From positions 10,258,062-10,322,061 of the forward strand of contig CM018031.1 in the NCBI GenBank assembly GCA_008638375.1: a stretch of 64,000 nucleotides of DNA, written 5' to 3'. Positions 1-11,868 of this stretch are shown piece by piece; positions within the stretch are counted from its first letter, which is position 1; every line of letters begins with the position of its first letter. Origin of the DNA: Nyssa sinensis. Lineage: Eukaryota; Streptophyta; Magnoliopsida; Cornales; Nyssaceae. Position numbers and translations under genes: made by a program. Below the pieces are notes generated by a model. It ran no database searches. It worked only from the letters and a program-made list of their open reading frames with translations, and was not told the DNA's origin.

Positions 1-423
1 TTGTTTGAGTTGATAATCTAATTTAGTGATCTTCTAATTTAGTGTCATCTTCTAATTTAGTGATTTTTTTTTTTTTTGGTGACTCTTATAATCTATTTGA
101 ATTGTGTGTATTCAAATATTTTTACATGAAAATATGTACGTGTGAGAACACGTGCGTACTCAAACTGGAAAAGGACGGTGCTTGATTCCAAATCAGGTAG
201 GAGGAATCTCCTCCTACCCATTTATGTTTCATAATCACAATGTGTTACGTATGCAATCACATGTATATTATGTGATTATTTAGTTTTAACTAAAAATTAA
301 AATTAATTAAAATTAAAAAACACATGTACATTACATACGTGACAGATTCTGACTGTGACACATACACGAGTCGAGTAAACAACTCAATCGTTAGTGAGAA
401 ACTCAATAAAATCTTATCCTAAT
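1..423. other. Gene-free AT-rich flank
   Basis: No coding region was recognised. The stretch holds the hairpin at 196-218 and a segment at about 240-360 that resembles the one at about 62805-62930 at the other end of the window. From about 360 it grades into the 3' end of the RTE-type LINE remnant. Confidence 0.5.
196..218. repeat. Perfect short hairpin
   Basis: A 10-base arm GGTAGGAGGA is followed by a 3-base loop and its exact reverse complement. It lies in otherwise AT-rich DNA outside any gene. It may belong to an old transposon tail; no function is claimed. Confidence 0.5.
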
Positions 424-773
424 TATTTAGGATCAATTATATGAATCTCGTCTCACCATGCTTCTCTATTTAATATCATTCCTTTTGTTAGACCACGCAT
501 AACTACATCTATTAAAGTTATTTTTGGTCGCTCTCGCTTCCTAACATGACTTTCAATATTAATCATGTCATTATTCTTTATTGGTGTATTTATTAGTTTT
601 CATTTTACATGATCATACCATCTTAACCAATGTTCTTTCATTTTATCTCATTCAGGTACTATTCTTATCATCTCGCGAATATGTTCATTTCTAATTCTAT
701 TTTTTCTTGTCTTATTATACACATCCATTTTAACATCTTCATTTCAACAATACTTGTATTATTAACATATTAT
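424..773 (-). pseudogene. RTE-type LINE reverse transcriptase C-terminal fragment
   Basis: Read on the minus strand, the segment translates with stops to the conserved tail of plant RTE-clade non-LTR retrotransposons. Recognisable blocks are EMKMLKWMC, RIRNEHIREM, a KEHWLRWYDHV block, a basic arginine-rich stretch, and a final EAWxDEIHIIDPK block just before the stop. In-frame stops show that it is dead. A few further codons (FKK, a stop, then YVNNT) can be read across 7942-7960, on the far side of the Copia element, so the Copia inserted into this remnant. A second copy of the same family lies at 32203-32520 in the opposite orientation. Assignment rests on recalled family motifs, not on a search. 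Confidence 0.65.
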
Positions 774-1662
774 TGTTGGAAAAAATAGATTTTGAGCATT
801 TAAATTAGCCATCTTTGAGCTAAAATTAAAGTGGGTCCCACAAATTAAATTGGGTGGGTCCACATGGGAATGTGTTCTCCTCCATGAGGAGATGAAGATT
901 ATATATTGGGTTGCTTAAAACCATTAAGGAGTGAATGAGAAATTGCCTCCAAACATCACCATTTGAAAATGATAATTAAAGCTTGAAGCTTGTGCAAAAA
1001 GCTTGTGTCCCACATAGGATGGAAATAAAGCTTTTAAAGAGTATATATACACATACCTTGGAGTGGGGTTTGGGCCCCAAGGGGTACCCCAGTTTTGTGG
1101 AAGGGGAAGGACCTAACACATGCTTGGTTCATCGCGCACGCCGCCACCGCCCCGCACCGAACCGGGCTCAGGGTTTGGGTCTGGGCTTGGGCTTGGCCCG
1201 TTGCATATATATCTTTTTGGAGAAAATAATTTTTCATTAAACATTGTCGTTTTGTCACTGTTAAAAAACAAATCAAAATGTTGTGGTCATTGTATCCTGG
1301 AGACAGACGACTAAGAACTCGTAAGCACCACTGTGAGGGCCGTATTTCGTCTTAAGGACATTGTGTTAAACACAAGCCTTGATCCTCTTCTGTTTTCAGT
1401 TTTTGTAAGTGTTTACAGTATTTGTTGTTTACTAATACAGCATATGGTTTTCCAGTATTCTGTCTCTGTTTTACAAATTTTAATTTTCTTGTTTCTGTTC
1501 ATGAAAAGTTTTTGTTTATGGTTTTGTTTTTCTGTAACGATTATTCTGTAAGTTTCGGTTTCTGTATACTTGTTAAACAAAAACAATAGATTTTGTTTTC
1601 TTAAAACAGTTTCTGATTTTTCCTTTTAATTGCGAAAATTGATTTAAATATTCAGATTTACA
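774..1662 (+). repeat. 5' LTR of Copia A (internally deleted)
   Basis: Matches the 3' LTR at both ends but lacks about 350 bp corresponding to roughly 7209-7560. The junction lies near 1279, between the AAATCAAAA block and the TGTTGTGGT block. The missing part contains the only clear TATA box of the 3' LTR (7428-7438) and the GC-containing ACGT-rich motifs, so this LTR has probably lost its core promoter. Confidence 0.9.
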
Positions 1663-1867
1663 ATCTTAAGACGAAATAATCACTTTTATAAATCTGTTTG
1701 TTATTTCAGTTTCTATTTCAGAACTTGGGAAATACAAAAAAAGTTAAATACAAAAAATTATTATTATTATTATTATTTTTTTTTAAATCTGTTTGTTATT
1801 CTTTAAATAGATTATGTTATATATATATATATATATATCAGTTTTATACTGTTTTGATTTTTCAGAA

Positions 1868-1960
1868 CTTGAAATTTACAAACTGGTATACTGATATACT
1901 GTTCTGAATTTATTCAACTTGAAATTTACAAACTGGTATACTGTTCTGATTTTACAAAAC
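1868..1960 (+). repeat. Short tandem repeat in Copia A leader
   Basis: The block CTTGAAATTTACAAACTGG recurs with a period of about 50 bp in the untranslated leader between the 5' LTR and gag, followed by looser copies of a CAGTTTTATA-type motif up to about 2030. Confidence 0.6.
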
Positions 1961-2090
1961 TTGAAACATATCAGTTTTATATATCAGTTTGAAATATCAG
2001 ATTTATATAACAAATTTACAGAACTTGATATTCAGAATTTGTTTCTAAATTTTTTGACTGAATTTGAGTATTCTGTACTATTAACAGTAA

Positions 2091-5000
2091 TGGCTATTGA
2101 TACTACCCCTGCCCCTACTACTACTGTGGTGACACTTGCTCTTGTTATGTCATCTACTCCTATGGTCGGAACTGTGCCCATGAACCATGGAGAAAAGCCC
2201 GAGAAATTCAATGGGTCTAATTTCAAAAGATGGCAACAAAAGATGTTGTTTTATCTTACCACCCTGAATTTGGCTCGGTTCCTTCGAGAAGATGCACCTG
2301 CTTTGAGGGAAAATAAGACGGATAGGCAAATGGTTGCCGTCGTGGAGGCATGGAAGCATGCAGATTTCCTATGCCGGAATTATGTCCTCAACGGTTTAGA
2401 CAACACATTATATAATGTGTATTGCACCATCAAGACTGCAAGGGATTTATGAGATTCACTTGACAAAAAGTACAAGACTAAGGATGCCGAAATGAAGAAA
2501 TTTGTTATTGGCAGATTCTTGGACTACAAGATAGGTTGATTCCAAAACAGTCATCAATCAAGTTCAAGACTTGCAAGTCATTCTACATGAGATTCATGCA
2601 GAAGGAATGTCTTTGAGTGAATCATTCCAAGTGGTTGCCATTATTGAAAAATTGCCACCATTATGGAAGGAATTCAAGAACTACCTTAAGCATAAGCGCA
2701 AGGAGAGGAAACTTGAAGACTTGATTGTCCGATTGAGGATAGAGGAAGATAACCGTGCTTCTGAAAAGAAGGCAGGAAAATGGTCATGGAATTCAAGACC
2801 AATGTTGTGGAACAAGGGCAAAGTTCTCACAATAACAAGAAGAGGAAGCATAATGGAAATGGTCCCAAGCAAGGTGAAAATAAGAAATTCCAAGGCAAGT
2901 GCTATGTGTGCAACAAACAAGGGCACTGTGCTAAGGATTGCTGCAGCTGCAAGGACCAAGGAAACCCAAATAAGAAACGCCCTCAAGCCAATGTGACTGA
3001 AGTGGACGACCTTTCAGATAATGTCTCAGACATGAATCTCTCAGCCGTAGTTTCCGAAGTGAATTTCATTGGCAACAATACTAAGGAATGGTGGGTGGAC
3101 ACAGGGGCTACTCGTCATGTTTGTTCAGATAGGAAGATGTTCTCATCATATCATAGCATAGATAATGGAGAACAACTCTTTATAGGCAACTCTTCTTCTT
3201 CCAAGGTTAAAGGCCAAGGGAAGGTGGTATTGAAAATAATTTCAAGCAAGGAGCTTACTCTCAATGATGTGTTGTATGTGCCAGAAATTCGAAAGAATCT
3301 TGTGTTAGGCTCATTGTTGAGTAAAAAGTGTTTTAAATTGGTCTTTATATCTGACAAGTTTATCCTCACCAAAAACGGGATGTATGTGGGGAAGGCGTAT
3401 ATGAGCAATGGGTTCTTCAAGATGAATGTAATGACCATTGTACCTCCAATTAAGAATAATAATAATAAGAACACATCTTCTGCTTATATGCTTGAGTCTT
3501 CAAATGTGTGGCATGGTAGACTAGGACATGTTAATTTTGATACATTGCGTAGATTAATTAATATGGAATGTTTGCCTAAATTTGAAATAGATCCAAATCA
3601 TAAATGAAAGATTTTTGTGGAATCTAAACTTACAAGAACTTCTTTTTAATCAATTGAAAGAAGCATCGAACATCTAGAATTAATACATTCAGATATTTGT
3701 GATCTGAAATTTATTCAAACTAGAGGTGGTAAGAAATATTTGCTTACATTCATTGATGACTGCACAAGATACTGTTATGTTTACTTATTGAAAAGTAAAG
3801 ATGAGGCATTAGAAATGTTTAAACATTTCAAGAATGAGGTTGAGAATCAACTTGATAGAAAAATCAAGGTGATAAGAAGTGATAGAGGTGGTGAATATGA
3901 AGCACCTTTTGGTGAGTTTTGTTCACAACATGGTATAATACACCAAACAACTACACCTTATTCACCTCAAAAAAATGGGGTTGCTAAACGTAAGAACAAA
4001 ACTTTAAAAGAAATGATGAATGCATTACTATTAAGTTTTGGACTACCTCAGAATTTGTGGGGGGAAAGCAATTCTTTCCGCAAATTATATTCTCAACCAA
4101 ACACCTCAAAAGAAAACCAATAAATCCCCCTACGAGTTGTGGAAAGGTCGAAGACTTTCTTACAAATACTTAAAAGTGTGGGAGTGTTTGGCTAAAGTGG
4201 TTGTACCTATACCTAAAAAGGTTAAAATAGGACCAAAAACAGTTGAATGTGTTTTTATTGGGTATGCTCATAATAGTAATGCATATCGTTTTCTGATTCA
4301 TAAATCAGAAATTCCTGATATGCATGTCAATACTATTATTGAGTCAAGGAATGCATCTTTCTTTGAAAATGTATTTCCTTACAAACCCATACAGGAGTCG
4401 AACTCAAGCAAAAGAACTCATGATACTGCAATAAGCAGTAGTCAAGGCTAACAAGATGATGATGAACCTAGACGCAACAAAAGAGCTAGAACATTAAAAT
4501 CTTTTAGTCCAGATTTTCTAACGTATTTGTTAGAAGATGAGCTTCAAAGCTTTAAAAAAGCAATATCGAGCCCTGAAGCTCCATATTGGAAAGAGGCTAT
4601 TAACGATGAAGTAAAATCCATTTTGAAAAATCACACATGAGAATTAGTGAATCTTCTACCAGGTTCAAAATCTCTTGGATATAAATGGATATTCAAGAAG
4701 AAAATGAAAGTAGATGGATCCATTGATAAATATAAGGCCAGACTGGTTATCAAAGGTTACAAACAAAAGGAAGGCTTGGACTATTTTGATACATATTTAC
4801 CAGTTACGAGAATATCATCCATTCGAATGTTAGTAGCTATTGCAGCTATACACAATCTTGAGATACATCAAATGGATGTAAAGACAACTTTCTTAAATGA
4901 TGATTTGGATGAAGAAATATACATGGAACAACCCGAAGGGTTTATTGTTCTAGGTCAAGAAAAGAAAGTTTGTTAGCTTGTTAAATCCTTGTATGGGTTA

Positions 5001-6080
5001 AAGCAAGCACCAAAGCAGTGGCATGAGAAATTTGACAGTGTAATGATGTCAAATGGGTTCAAAATCAACGAGTGTGATAAATGTGTATATGTCAAGAACA
5101 CCGAACATGAGTTTGTCATTATTTGTCTCTATATTGATGATATGCTCATTATGGGTAGTAACAATGAAGTCATTAACGCTACCAAGAAAATGTTGAATAA
5201 CAAATTTGACATGAAGTACTTAGGTGTTGCCGATGTTATACTTGGGATAAAGATTTCTAGAACATTAGATGGACTAATATTATCTTAATCACATTACATT
5301 GAGAAAATTCTCAAGAAATTTAAACAAGATGATAGCAGTTTAGCGAAAACACTTGTAGATGTAAATCTATATTTATCTAAGAATAATGGCAAAAGCATAT
5401 CACAACTAGAATATGCACAAATAATTGGCAACCTAATGTATGTTATGAATTGTACCCGTCCAGACATAGCTTACGCTGTCAACAAATTGAGTAGATACAC
5501 AAATAATTCAGGTCCTGACCATTGGAAGGCAATAGTTAGGGTTTTGAGGTATTTTAAATATACCCAAAACTTAGGATTGCACTACTCAAGATATCCAGCA
5601 GTCCTTGAAGGATATTGCGACGCAAATTGGATATCCGACACCAAAGACTCGAAGTCCACAAGTGGCTATCTGTTTACACTTGGTGGTGAAGCGGTGTCTT
5701 GGAAATCTTCTAAGCAAACATGCATTGCTAGATCCACGATGGAATCTAAGTTTATTGCACTGGATAAAGCTGGGGAAGAAGTAGAGTGGCTTCATCACTT
5801 CTTAGAAGATATTTCAATGTGGCTGAAACCTGTGCTCGCTATTTGCATTCATTGCGATAGTCAATCAGCGATTGGTAGGGCACAGAGTCATATGTATAAC
5901 GGTAAGTCTCGACATATTCGTCGAAGACATAATACCGTGAAACAACTTCTCTCTAATGGTATTATGACAATTTAATACATAAGGTCAAAAGATAATATTG
6001 CGGATCCGTTAACTAAAGGTTTAAGCAAAGAGCAAGTAAGTAAATCATCGAGGGGAATGGGTTTAAAGCCTATACACTAA
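2091..6080 (+). pseudogene. Copia A gag-pol polyprotein, broken
   Basis: Gag starts at the ATG at 2091 (MAIDTT). Recognisable parts in order are: gag core KFNGSNFKRWQQKM; zinc knuckle [14 protein letters not shown] (about 2900-2942); protease WWVDTGATRHVC with the DTG triad (about 3091); GAG-pre-integrase WHGRLGHVNF (about 3510); integrase core FIDDCTRYC, IRSDRGGEY and TPYSPQKNG (3740-4030); reverse transcriptase YKWIFKKKMK, QMDVKTTFLN and the catalytic YIDDM (4680-5150); RNase H GYCDANW and [21 protein letters not shown] (5600-5720); and the C-terminal ADPLTKGL and MGLKPIH before the stop at 6078. In-frame stops or frameshifts occur near 2450, 2533, 2780, 3605, 3650, 4060, 4637, 4974, 5286 and 5973. 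Several stops are at expected Trp or Gln codons, which suits decay by C-to-T change. Confidence 0.93.
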
Positions 6081-6665
6081 AGAGTCGCCATAATGGCAAC
6101 CCAACCTAGCTGATTGGAGATCCCAAGACCTAGGTTCAAAGGGACAACCGAATTATGTGTGACTCATTGAGATCACTATGAAGATCAAATCTCCTACTCA
6201 TTCCTATGATTAGAATAGTGATGCCTGCAGCGTTGAATAGGGTAAGCTAAGCTTTTAATGATTCTTATATCTTGTTGAAGACAAGTGGAGTATAGCAGAA
6301 TACTCTTAATAAGAAATCACCTATGTGAGTGTGAACTAGGCCGGTTCTATGAGAATGATAAAGGCTAACTTCTCTAGGAGCACTCATGAAACCAGGAATT
6401 GTTCAGGGCCAAAATGAACACAATCATGAGAACCAACTGTGTCAGGAAAGATTCTGTGTGAATGTTGTTGTCTTGGTTTACACAAACGATTGTACAGCTC
6501 AAGACATCGTGTTCACTGATCAATCAGTAACCCCGATAGCATTTCACAAGGGAAGGTTTAAGGCCACAAGCTACCTTTCTCTATACAGAAAATTTTCAAA
6601 TGAACTCTCTTAGTGTCTACATGTCATTTGCATTACTTTCAGTCAATTTCATTCATGTGGAGGAT
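6081..6665 (+). other. Copia A 3' untranslated region and polypurine tract
   Basis: Non-coding stretch between the end of pol and the 3' LTR. The last nine bases before the LTR, GTGGAGGAT (6657-6665), serve as the likely polypurine tract for plus-strand priming. The short open frame at 6386-6613 shows no family resemblance and is treated as chance. Confidence 0.7.
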
Positions 6666-7941
6666 TGTTGGAAAAAAATAGATTTTGAGCATTTAAATTA
6701 GCCATCTTTGAGCTAAAATTAAAGTGGGTCCCACAAATTAAATTGGGTGGGTCCATATGGGAATGTGTTATCCTCTATGAGGAGATAAAGATTATATATT
6801 GGGTTGCTCAAAACCATTAAGGAGTGAATGAGAAATTGCCTCCAAACATCACCATTTGGAAATGGTAACTAAAGCTTGAAGCTTGTGCAAAAAGCTTGTG
6901 TCCCACATAGGATGGAAACAAGGCTTTTAAAGAGTATATATTCACATACCTTGGAGTGGGGTTTGGGCCCCAAGGGGCACCCCAGTTTTGTGGAAGAGGG
7001 AGGACCTAACACATGCTTGGTTCACCACACACGCGCGCGCGTGCATCTGGCGCCGCCCCGTCCCGCCCCACACTGGGCCGAGCTCGGGCTAGGGTTCTGG
7101 GTCTGGGCTTGAGCTTGGCTCGTTGTATATATATCTTTTTGGAGAAAAGTATTTTAAATAATTATCCGTTAAACACTGTCGTTTTGTTACTGTTAAAAAA
7201 CAAATCAAAACGCTGTCGTTTAGTTACCAGATTAATTAAAACCAAAAACGTCACCATTCTGCAAGTACGGTTTTTGGTTTTGGTTTAAATCCAAAACGAC
7301 GTCATTTTGCGATGGCGTTGATTTGAATTTTGACTAAACAGTCGTCTTCTTCATACGCGACTGTGTCTGTTCACCATGAGCAGACACAACAGAACTTTCG
7401 TGCCTGTACCAAATAGGCACGAAGAAGTCTATAAATACACACACCCTCGTTACATATTCATTCATTTAGAATTATACTTTTTGTGCATCAGTTTTGAGAG
7501 AGAGTTTAGTCATTGTTTGGTTCGTTGTGCATTGAAGTTTGAGTGCTTCATCTTTAAGTGTTGTGGTTATTGTATCCTAGGAGACGGACGACCAAGAACT
7601 TGTAAGCACCACTGCGAGGGCCGTATTTCGTCTTAAGGACATTGTGTTAAACACAAGCCTTGATCCTCTTCTGTTTTCAGTTTTTGTAAGTGTTTACAGT
7701 ATTTGTTGTTTACTGATACAGCATATGATTTTCCAATATTGTCTCTGTTTTACAGATTTTAATTTTCTTGTTTCTGTTCATGAAAAGTTTTTGTTTATGG
7801 TTTTGTTTTTCTGTAACGATTATTCTGTAAGCTTCGGTTTTTATATATTTGTAAAACAAAAACAATAGATTTTGTTTTCTTAAAACAGTTTATGATTTTT
7901 TCTTTTAATTGCGAAAACTGATTTAAATATTCAGATTTACA
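6666..7941 (+). repeat. 3' LTR of Copia A (complete)
   Basis: Begins TGTTGG and ends TTTACA, followed by the TSD ATTAT. It retains the internal segment missing from the 5' LTR, including repeated CGTCGTTTTG-like and AACGACGTCATTTT motifs of the type found in plant LTR promoters, and a TATA box at 7428-7438. Confidence 0.92.
7428..7438 (+). promoter_or_regulatory. TATA box of the Copia A 3' LTR
   Basis: TCTATAAATAC within the U3 part of the 3' LTR. The equivalent segment is deleted in the 5' LTR, so in this copy it could drive only outward transcription into 7942 onward. Confidence 0.6.
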
Positions 7942-7961
7942 ATTATTTCTTAAATGCATAT

Positions 7962-8146
7962 GATGAAGGTGCATGTATTATGGAGAGGATTGTTGTGTCA
8001 TCATGCATGGCTGTGCATATGGGCTGACATTTATGCCGTGATTGTGTTGGCAATATTCACAAACTTTAATCAAAAGATTCTTTCATATTGAAGATCATAC
8101 AGAACAAAGAGGAAGATTCATTATGTTTTGAGATTTGATGGGTGAA

Positions 8147-8207
<61 letters not shown>

Positions 8208-9230
8208 AATTATTAGGCTTTGCTATCTTTGCACTCAAGTCAATCTACTCTTAATCAAGAAAACAAGCTCTAGTCCACTGTGACACAATGAAAGATTTTC
8301 CACACAGTACTGTAAAATTGTAAATGATAAAATCCAATGAGCAAAGTAAAAACACATGAAATTCAAAGATATCATTTGATGAAAATTTGATTCTTAACTT
8401 TGTGTTAATTACGTGATAAATTCTGTTTACATTGCTTACTAATTTCTTGATTCTCTCATTCTTTTGGATGAATTTTATGCGACGACTTTGGCAGGGGACC
8501 AATGCCAAAAAGTGGAAGTGAAATGGATAAACTCTTATCTTTTCCACATCAGCCAAAGGATCTTACCATGATAAAAACAAAATAGAACATGCAACAAGAA
8601 AAACAAAAACAAAAAAACACAAAAACTAAAGTAATGAAAATCGACCAACTTTGTAAATTAAATCAAACCATACTCTAAACTTACTTTGCTTTTCAATATT
8701 TCAAATTGGAAACCTGCACATCTCCCAGCAGTTTGACTACCTCTACTACAATACAAAAAACTGGTTTCCCTTCATTTTTGGAGGATAATACAAACATAAA
8801 TAAAGTTGGGGTATTTCAAACATATTTAATAGACTCAATGTTCCATCATATCAAGAGCATTTGTCCAATAGGTTCCTTCATAAATTTATATATCTATGAT
8901 TCCAACACTTGCCTCTTAACAAATTATGTTCATACAAGATAAAACGAATATATCCCACCCTTCCCACCACCCCTAAAATTGTTATTTTTATGATTCAATC
9001 AATCAAACAGGCCCTATAGTACTTTAATTAATCTTGTACGGACATTCCAGCAGATTTTGATTATGATCTCTATGGGTGATACTAGGTGTCAACTTGGGTC
9101 ATGGCACAAAGGGTCATTCTTAAGCAAATCATCAGGAGCATTTTTCTTATCCAAACAAATATCTCATATTTTCTATATTTTTATTTCCATTTCTGGATTA
9201 AACGATGCCATCCACCACATTCAACAGCCT
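7962..9230. other. Intergenic region upstream of the first glutaredoxin
   Basis: No gene recognised. It contains a (CT)n microsatellite at 8150-8203 and A-rich DNA around 8570-8630. Open frames here are short and lack family motifs. Confidence 0.6.
8150..8203. repeat. (TC)n microsatellite
   Basis: About 27 uninterrupted TC units, read directly. Confidence 0.95.
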
Positions 9231-9239
9231 CTATAAATA
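9231..9239 (+). promoter_or_regulatory. TATA box of first glutaredoxin gene
   Basis: CTATAAATA lies 210 bp upstream of the ATG at 9441. Transcription would start near 9260-9270, giving a 5' leader of about 175 bases. Confidence 0.65.
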
Positions 9240-9440
9240 AGGGGATGAAAGATCAAAGTACACCATAGACAAGCCTAGCTCAGAGTACACAAGCATATAA
9301 AACTCACCTTGCCTAGCTTTCCCACATATATCTCAGCCTGTTGAGCAGCAATTAGCACTCAGCTGCATTACAAGTAATTTCTCTGTTTCTTCGTTGGCGT
9401 TTGTTCCATTTCTTTGCATAATCCAGCAAAGCTTGTTGAA

Positions 9441-9749
9441 ATGGATAGAGTAAGAGACTTGGCATCAAGGCAGGCTGCTGTGATCTTCACCAAGAGCTCA
9501 TGTTGCATGTGCCATAGCATCAAGGCACTCTTTTATGAACTAGGTGCTAGTCCTGCAATTCATGAGCTCGATAACGATGCAAGCGGGAGGGAAATGGAGC
9601 GGGCACTGCGAAGCCTGGGCTGTAACCCCTCTATCCCAGCTGTGTTCATAGGTGGAAATTTTGTAGGCTCAGCCAAAGATGTCATCTCTCTCCATGTTGA
9701 TGGTTCTCTGAAACAAAAGCTCATCCAAGCCAGAGCTATCTGGTTCTAA
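9441..9749 (+). CDS. CC-type (ROXY class III) glutaredoxin, GRXC11-like
   Basis: Intronless 102-aa glutaredoxin. The start MDRVRDL at 9441 is the first ATG after the TATA box and gives the family's usual length. The active-site motif is CCMC (Cys21, Cys22, Cys24), diagnostic of plant CC-type glutaredoxins. The run IPAVFIGG holds the cis-proline of the thioredoxin fold, and GSAKDVISLH covers the glutathione-binding GS(x)xD region. The C-terminus is AIWF, a variant of the ALWL-like tail used by ROXY proteins to contact TGA bZIP factors. Known family role: small cytosolic/nuclear redox proteins that use glutathione and modulate TGA-dependent transcription in development, nitrogen signalling and defence. 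The sequence most resembles, from memory, Arabidopsis GRXC11/GRXC12. A paralogue follows at 12137 on the same strand. Specific target unknown. Confidence 0.95.
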   Translation: MDRVRDLASRQAAVIFTKSSCCMCHSIKALFYELGASPAIHELDNDASGREMERALRSLGCNPSIPAVFIGGNFVGSAKDVISLHVDGSLKQKLIQARAIWF

Positions 9750-11856
9750 TAATCTGGCAGCAAAGCTTTATCATATTAGAGTTCTTGATACAGTAATAGT
9801 AAAACAAGCCCTGGCACCATATTTGAAGTAATGTTGTAGCAAGGACTTCGTTTCTTTTTTTCCAATTTCAGTGACTATGTTGTATAAAAAGGTCACAGTA
9901 TATGAAAATGGCTCATTGAGTGTCTAAAAAATTCTAGCTGTTTCTGCATGTTTTCTTCCTTACAAATACTGGAAACTCAAGGTAGAGCAGGAGTTCTAAT
10001 TTTTTTTTTATTCGTTATCATCCGGGTTAATTAGAGATAGGACGTACATTTATCCAAAATTTCTAAATCAGCTTTCATGATCAGATTGCATTGCAGGCAA
10101 CCTTCTCTTTAGAATATTCAGAAGAATTGTTCCCACACACTAATTAAGCTACACCAGAATAAAATTTACAGAGTGCATCACTTTGAATCAGTAATCAGAC
10201 ATGTTTTGTAACCAGAAAAATTTACTTGTCATTTTCATTTTGATGTAAAAATTCATTCAAGATTTTGAATGAAATCATTTTTAAGAAAGATAAGGAGGCT
10301 TCACTCTATATATCTTCCTATTCAGTACTTCATTTTTATGTTCTCTTGTGACTACAAGATTGTAAAACTTCAATTTTTAGAATGGTTACATTCAAGATGG
10401 TGATTTTTACATTTAAATGCTTTGAATGGATCATCCGATGACATCCATACAGGCCCTAATTAGTCTTTGGACAAAAATAAGGCCATTTGATTAGCAACAG
10501 AGCCAAAAACAACAAAGCCTTTTTAGTTTTGACAGAACTTATCCCTATATAGGCAGAAGTGACCCCATTTATCAAAAATGACATTTGCACAAGTCAGTAG
10601 AACAGAACCCTCGCTGTATCTCCACCAAAGTGATTCAATTTTTTTGCGGACATCATGGTGTTCGTAGTCACTATGTTGTTAGTGTTAACATTTTAAACAA
10701 AGTGAAAAAATCAAAAGCTTGTTCTTAATTTTCCAATTCTTTTAACATTCTAACCAAAGTGAAAATCAAATGTTTGTTCTTAATTTTCCAATTATTTCTC
10801 CCCTAAAATTGGATCCCTATTCCCATGGAACAGAAGATCATATCATCATCACATAGCAAGCTGACTTGGCAGCTGCAATTACCAAGAGCAAGCCATGTGC
10901 AAGCTAGCTAGGTACCAGTGCCAAGAGAGGGACAAAAAGGTGATGCTGGAAACCTCTTATGGCCTCCTTGAATTCCTCCACATCCAAGAATTCTTTCTCT
11001 GATGGGACCAGAAGAGCTCCCCCACGTGACCATATATGGAAGAAGTATGCAGCTGGGCATTATTTCCCAAATGCATACAAGCATGCATGATTTATATATG
11101 TACATGTTTCCAGATGTATCTATCCATACGTACATGCATAAATTGTCAAGGCTACACACCCCATGCACTGTCATTAGTGTTGCAAAGTCACAACACTACT
11201 AATGACTTCATGCTTTATAGTTAACTCATTCAAAGAAGGGATGACCCTATTCCATTTTGATCAAAGAAGCTAGCTAGCTAGCATGCTCATTGGGCATGTG
11301 TGTAGACATTTGCCTGGCCATTCACATGTGTAACTCTCCTATAAGGAGCATGGCAACAATATATACGAACAGGCTCACATGCAGAGTCGTGAGAAGGAAT
11401 CCTGCAAGTTGGTGGGCACAACGCAAAGAATCACAGCCACCGAAAGCTACCTCATTCCTAATCTTTCTAACAGAGAATATTAAGAAGATGATTGGGAGAA
11501 GAGAATCTGGCGAAAATTGACCACCCTTTAGGAGTGTATCCATGTCCATGAACTCAACAGAAGATAAAACACGCGGTCACTAACCTGCACACGTGTGTCA
11601 TAAACCAGTTCAGTCGATCACTTGATCATTGTTTTCAGCCATTCATCCATAGAAGACTCGTGAATACTATGCATATCAGATGGATGTGGTCACTCCATCA
11701 TGCAGGTAGATAGATTCAAATGTGTGCAAACAATATATTATACAAACTTGTTGAGTGTGTGGACAGAACAGTATCCATCTTGAAAAAGTAACTTTTAAGT
11801 TTTTGGCATCTAAGTAAAGCAAATCATCTTTTTGAATGTCTTTTTGTTTGGTTGTT
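9750..11856. other. Intergenic region between the two glutaredoxin genes
   Basis: No coding region recognised; the open frames near 10908-11549 are short, overlap on both strands and lack family motifs. A tandem duplication lies at 10699-10795. The part from about 11550 onward is the likely upstream region of the second glutaredoxin. Confidence 0.55.
10699..10795. repeat. Two-copy tandem repeat, 57-bp period
   Basis: The segment AAAGTGAAAA...GTTCTTAATTTTCCAATT occurs twice, starting at 10699 and 10756, with few differences. Confidence 0.7.
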
Positions 11857-11868
11857 TTTATAAATAGA
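11857..11868 (+). promoter_or_regulatory. TATA box of second glutaredoxin gene
   Basis: TTTTATAAATAG lies about 270 bp upstream of the ATG at 12137, leaving a leader of roughly 240 bases. Confidence 0.6.

Larger units (their letters stand above)
774..7941 (+). mobile_element. Copia LTR retrotransposon A, full length, inactive
   Basis: The element begins TGTTGG and ends TTTACA and is flanked by the 5-bp target-site duplication ATTAT (769-773 and 7942-7946). It has two long terminal repeats, gag-pol remnants in Copia order (gag, protease, integrase, reverse transcriptase, RNase H) and a purine-rich tract before the 3' LTR. The 5' LTR is shorter than the 3' LTR (889 against 1276 bp) because of an internal deletion. 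A canonical initiator-Met primer site (TGGTATCAGAGC) is not visible just inside the 5' LTR. Coding is broken by many stops and frameshifts, so the copy cannot be autonomous. Alignable LTR parts differ by a few percent by eye, so the insertion is not very recent. Confidence 0.93.

Noticed and set aside
6386..6613. A possible env-like or extra gene after pol in Copia A
   Set aside because: The 75-codon frame has no signal peptide or membrane segment and lies in the usual 3' untranslated region.
9414..9440. Upstream start for the first glutaredoxin (nine extra codons)
   Set aside because: The codon at 9414 is TTG, not ATG. The ATG at 9441 gives the family length.
10908..11549. Cluster of frames on both strands between the glutaredoxins
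   Set aside because: Mutually overlapping, no motif and no codon-use signal visible. I also looked for known microRNA words by eye and found none.
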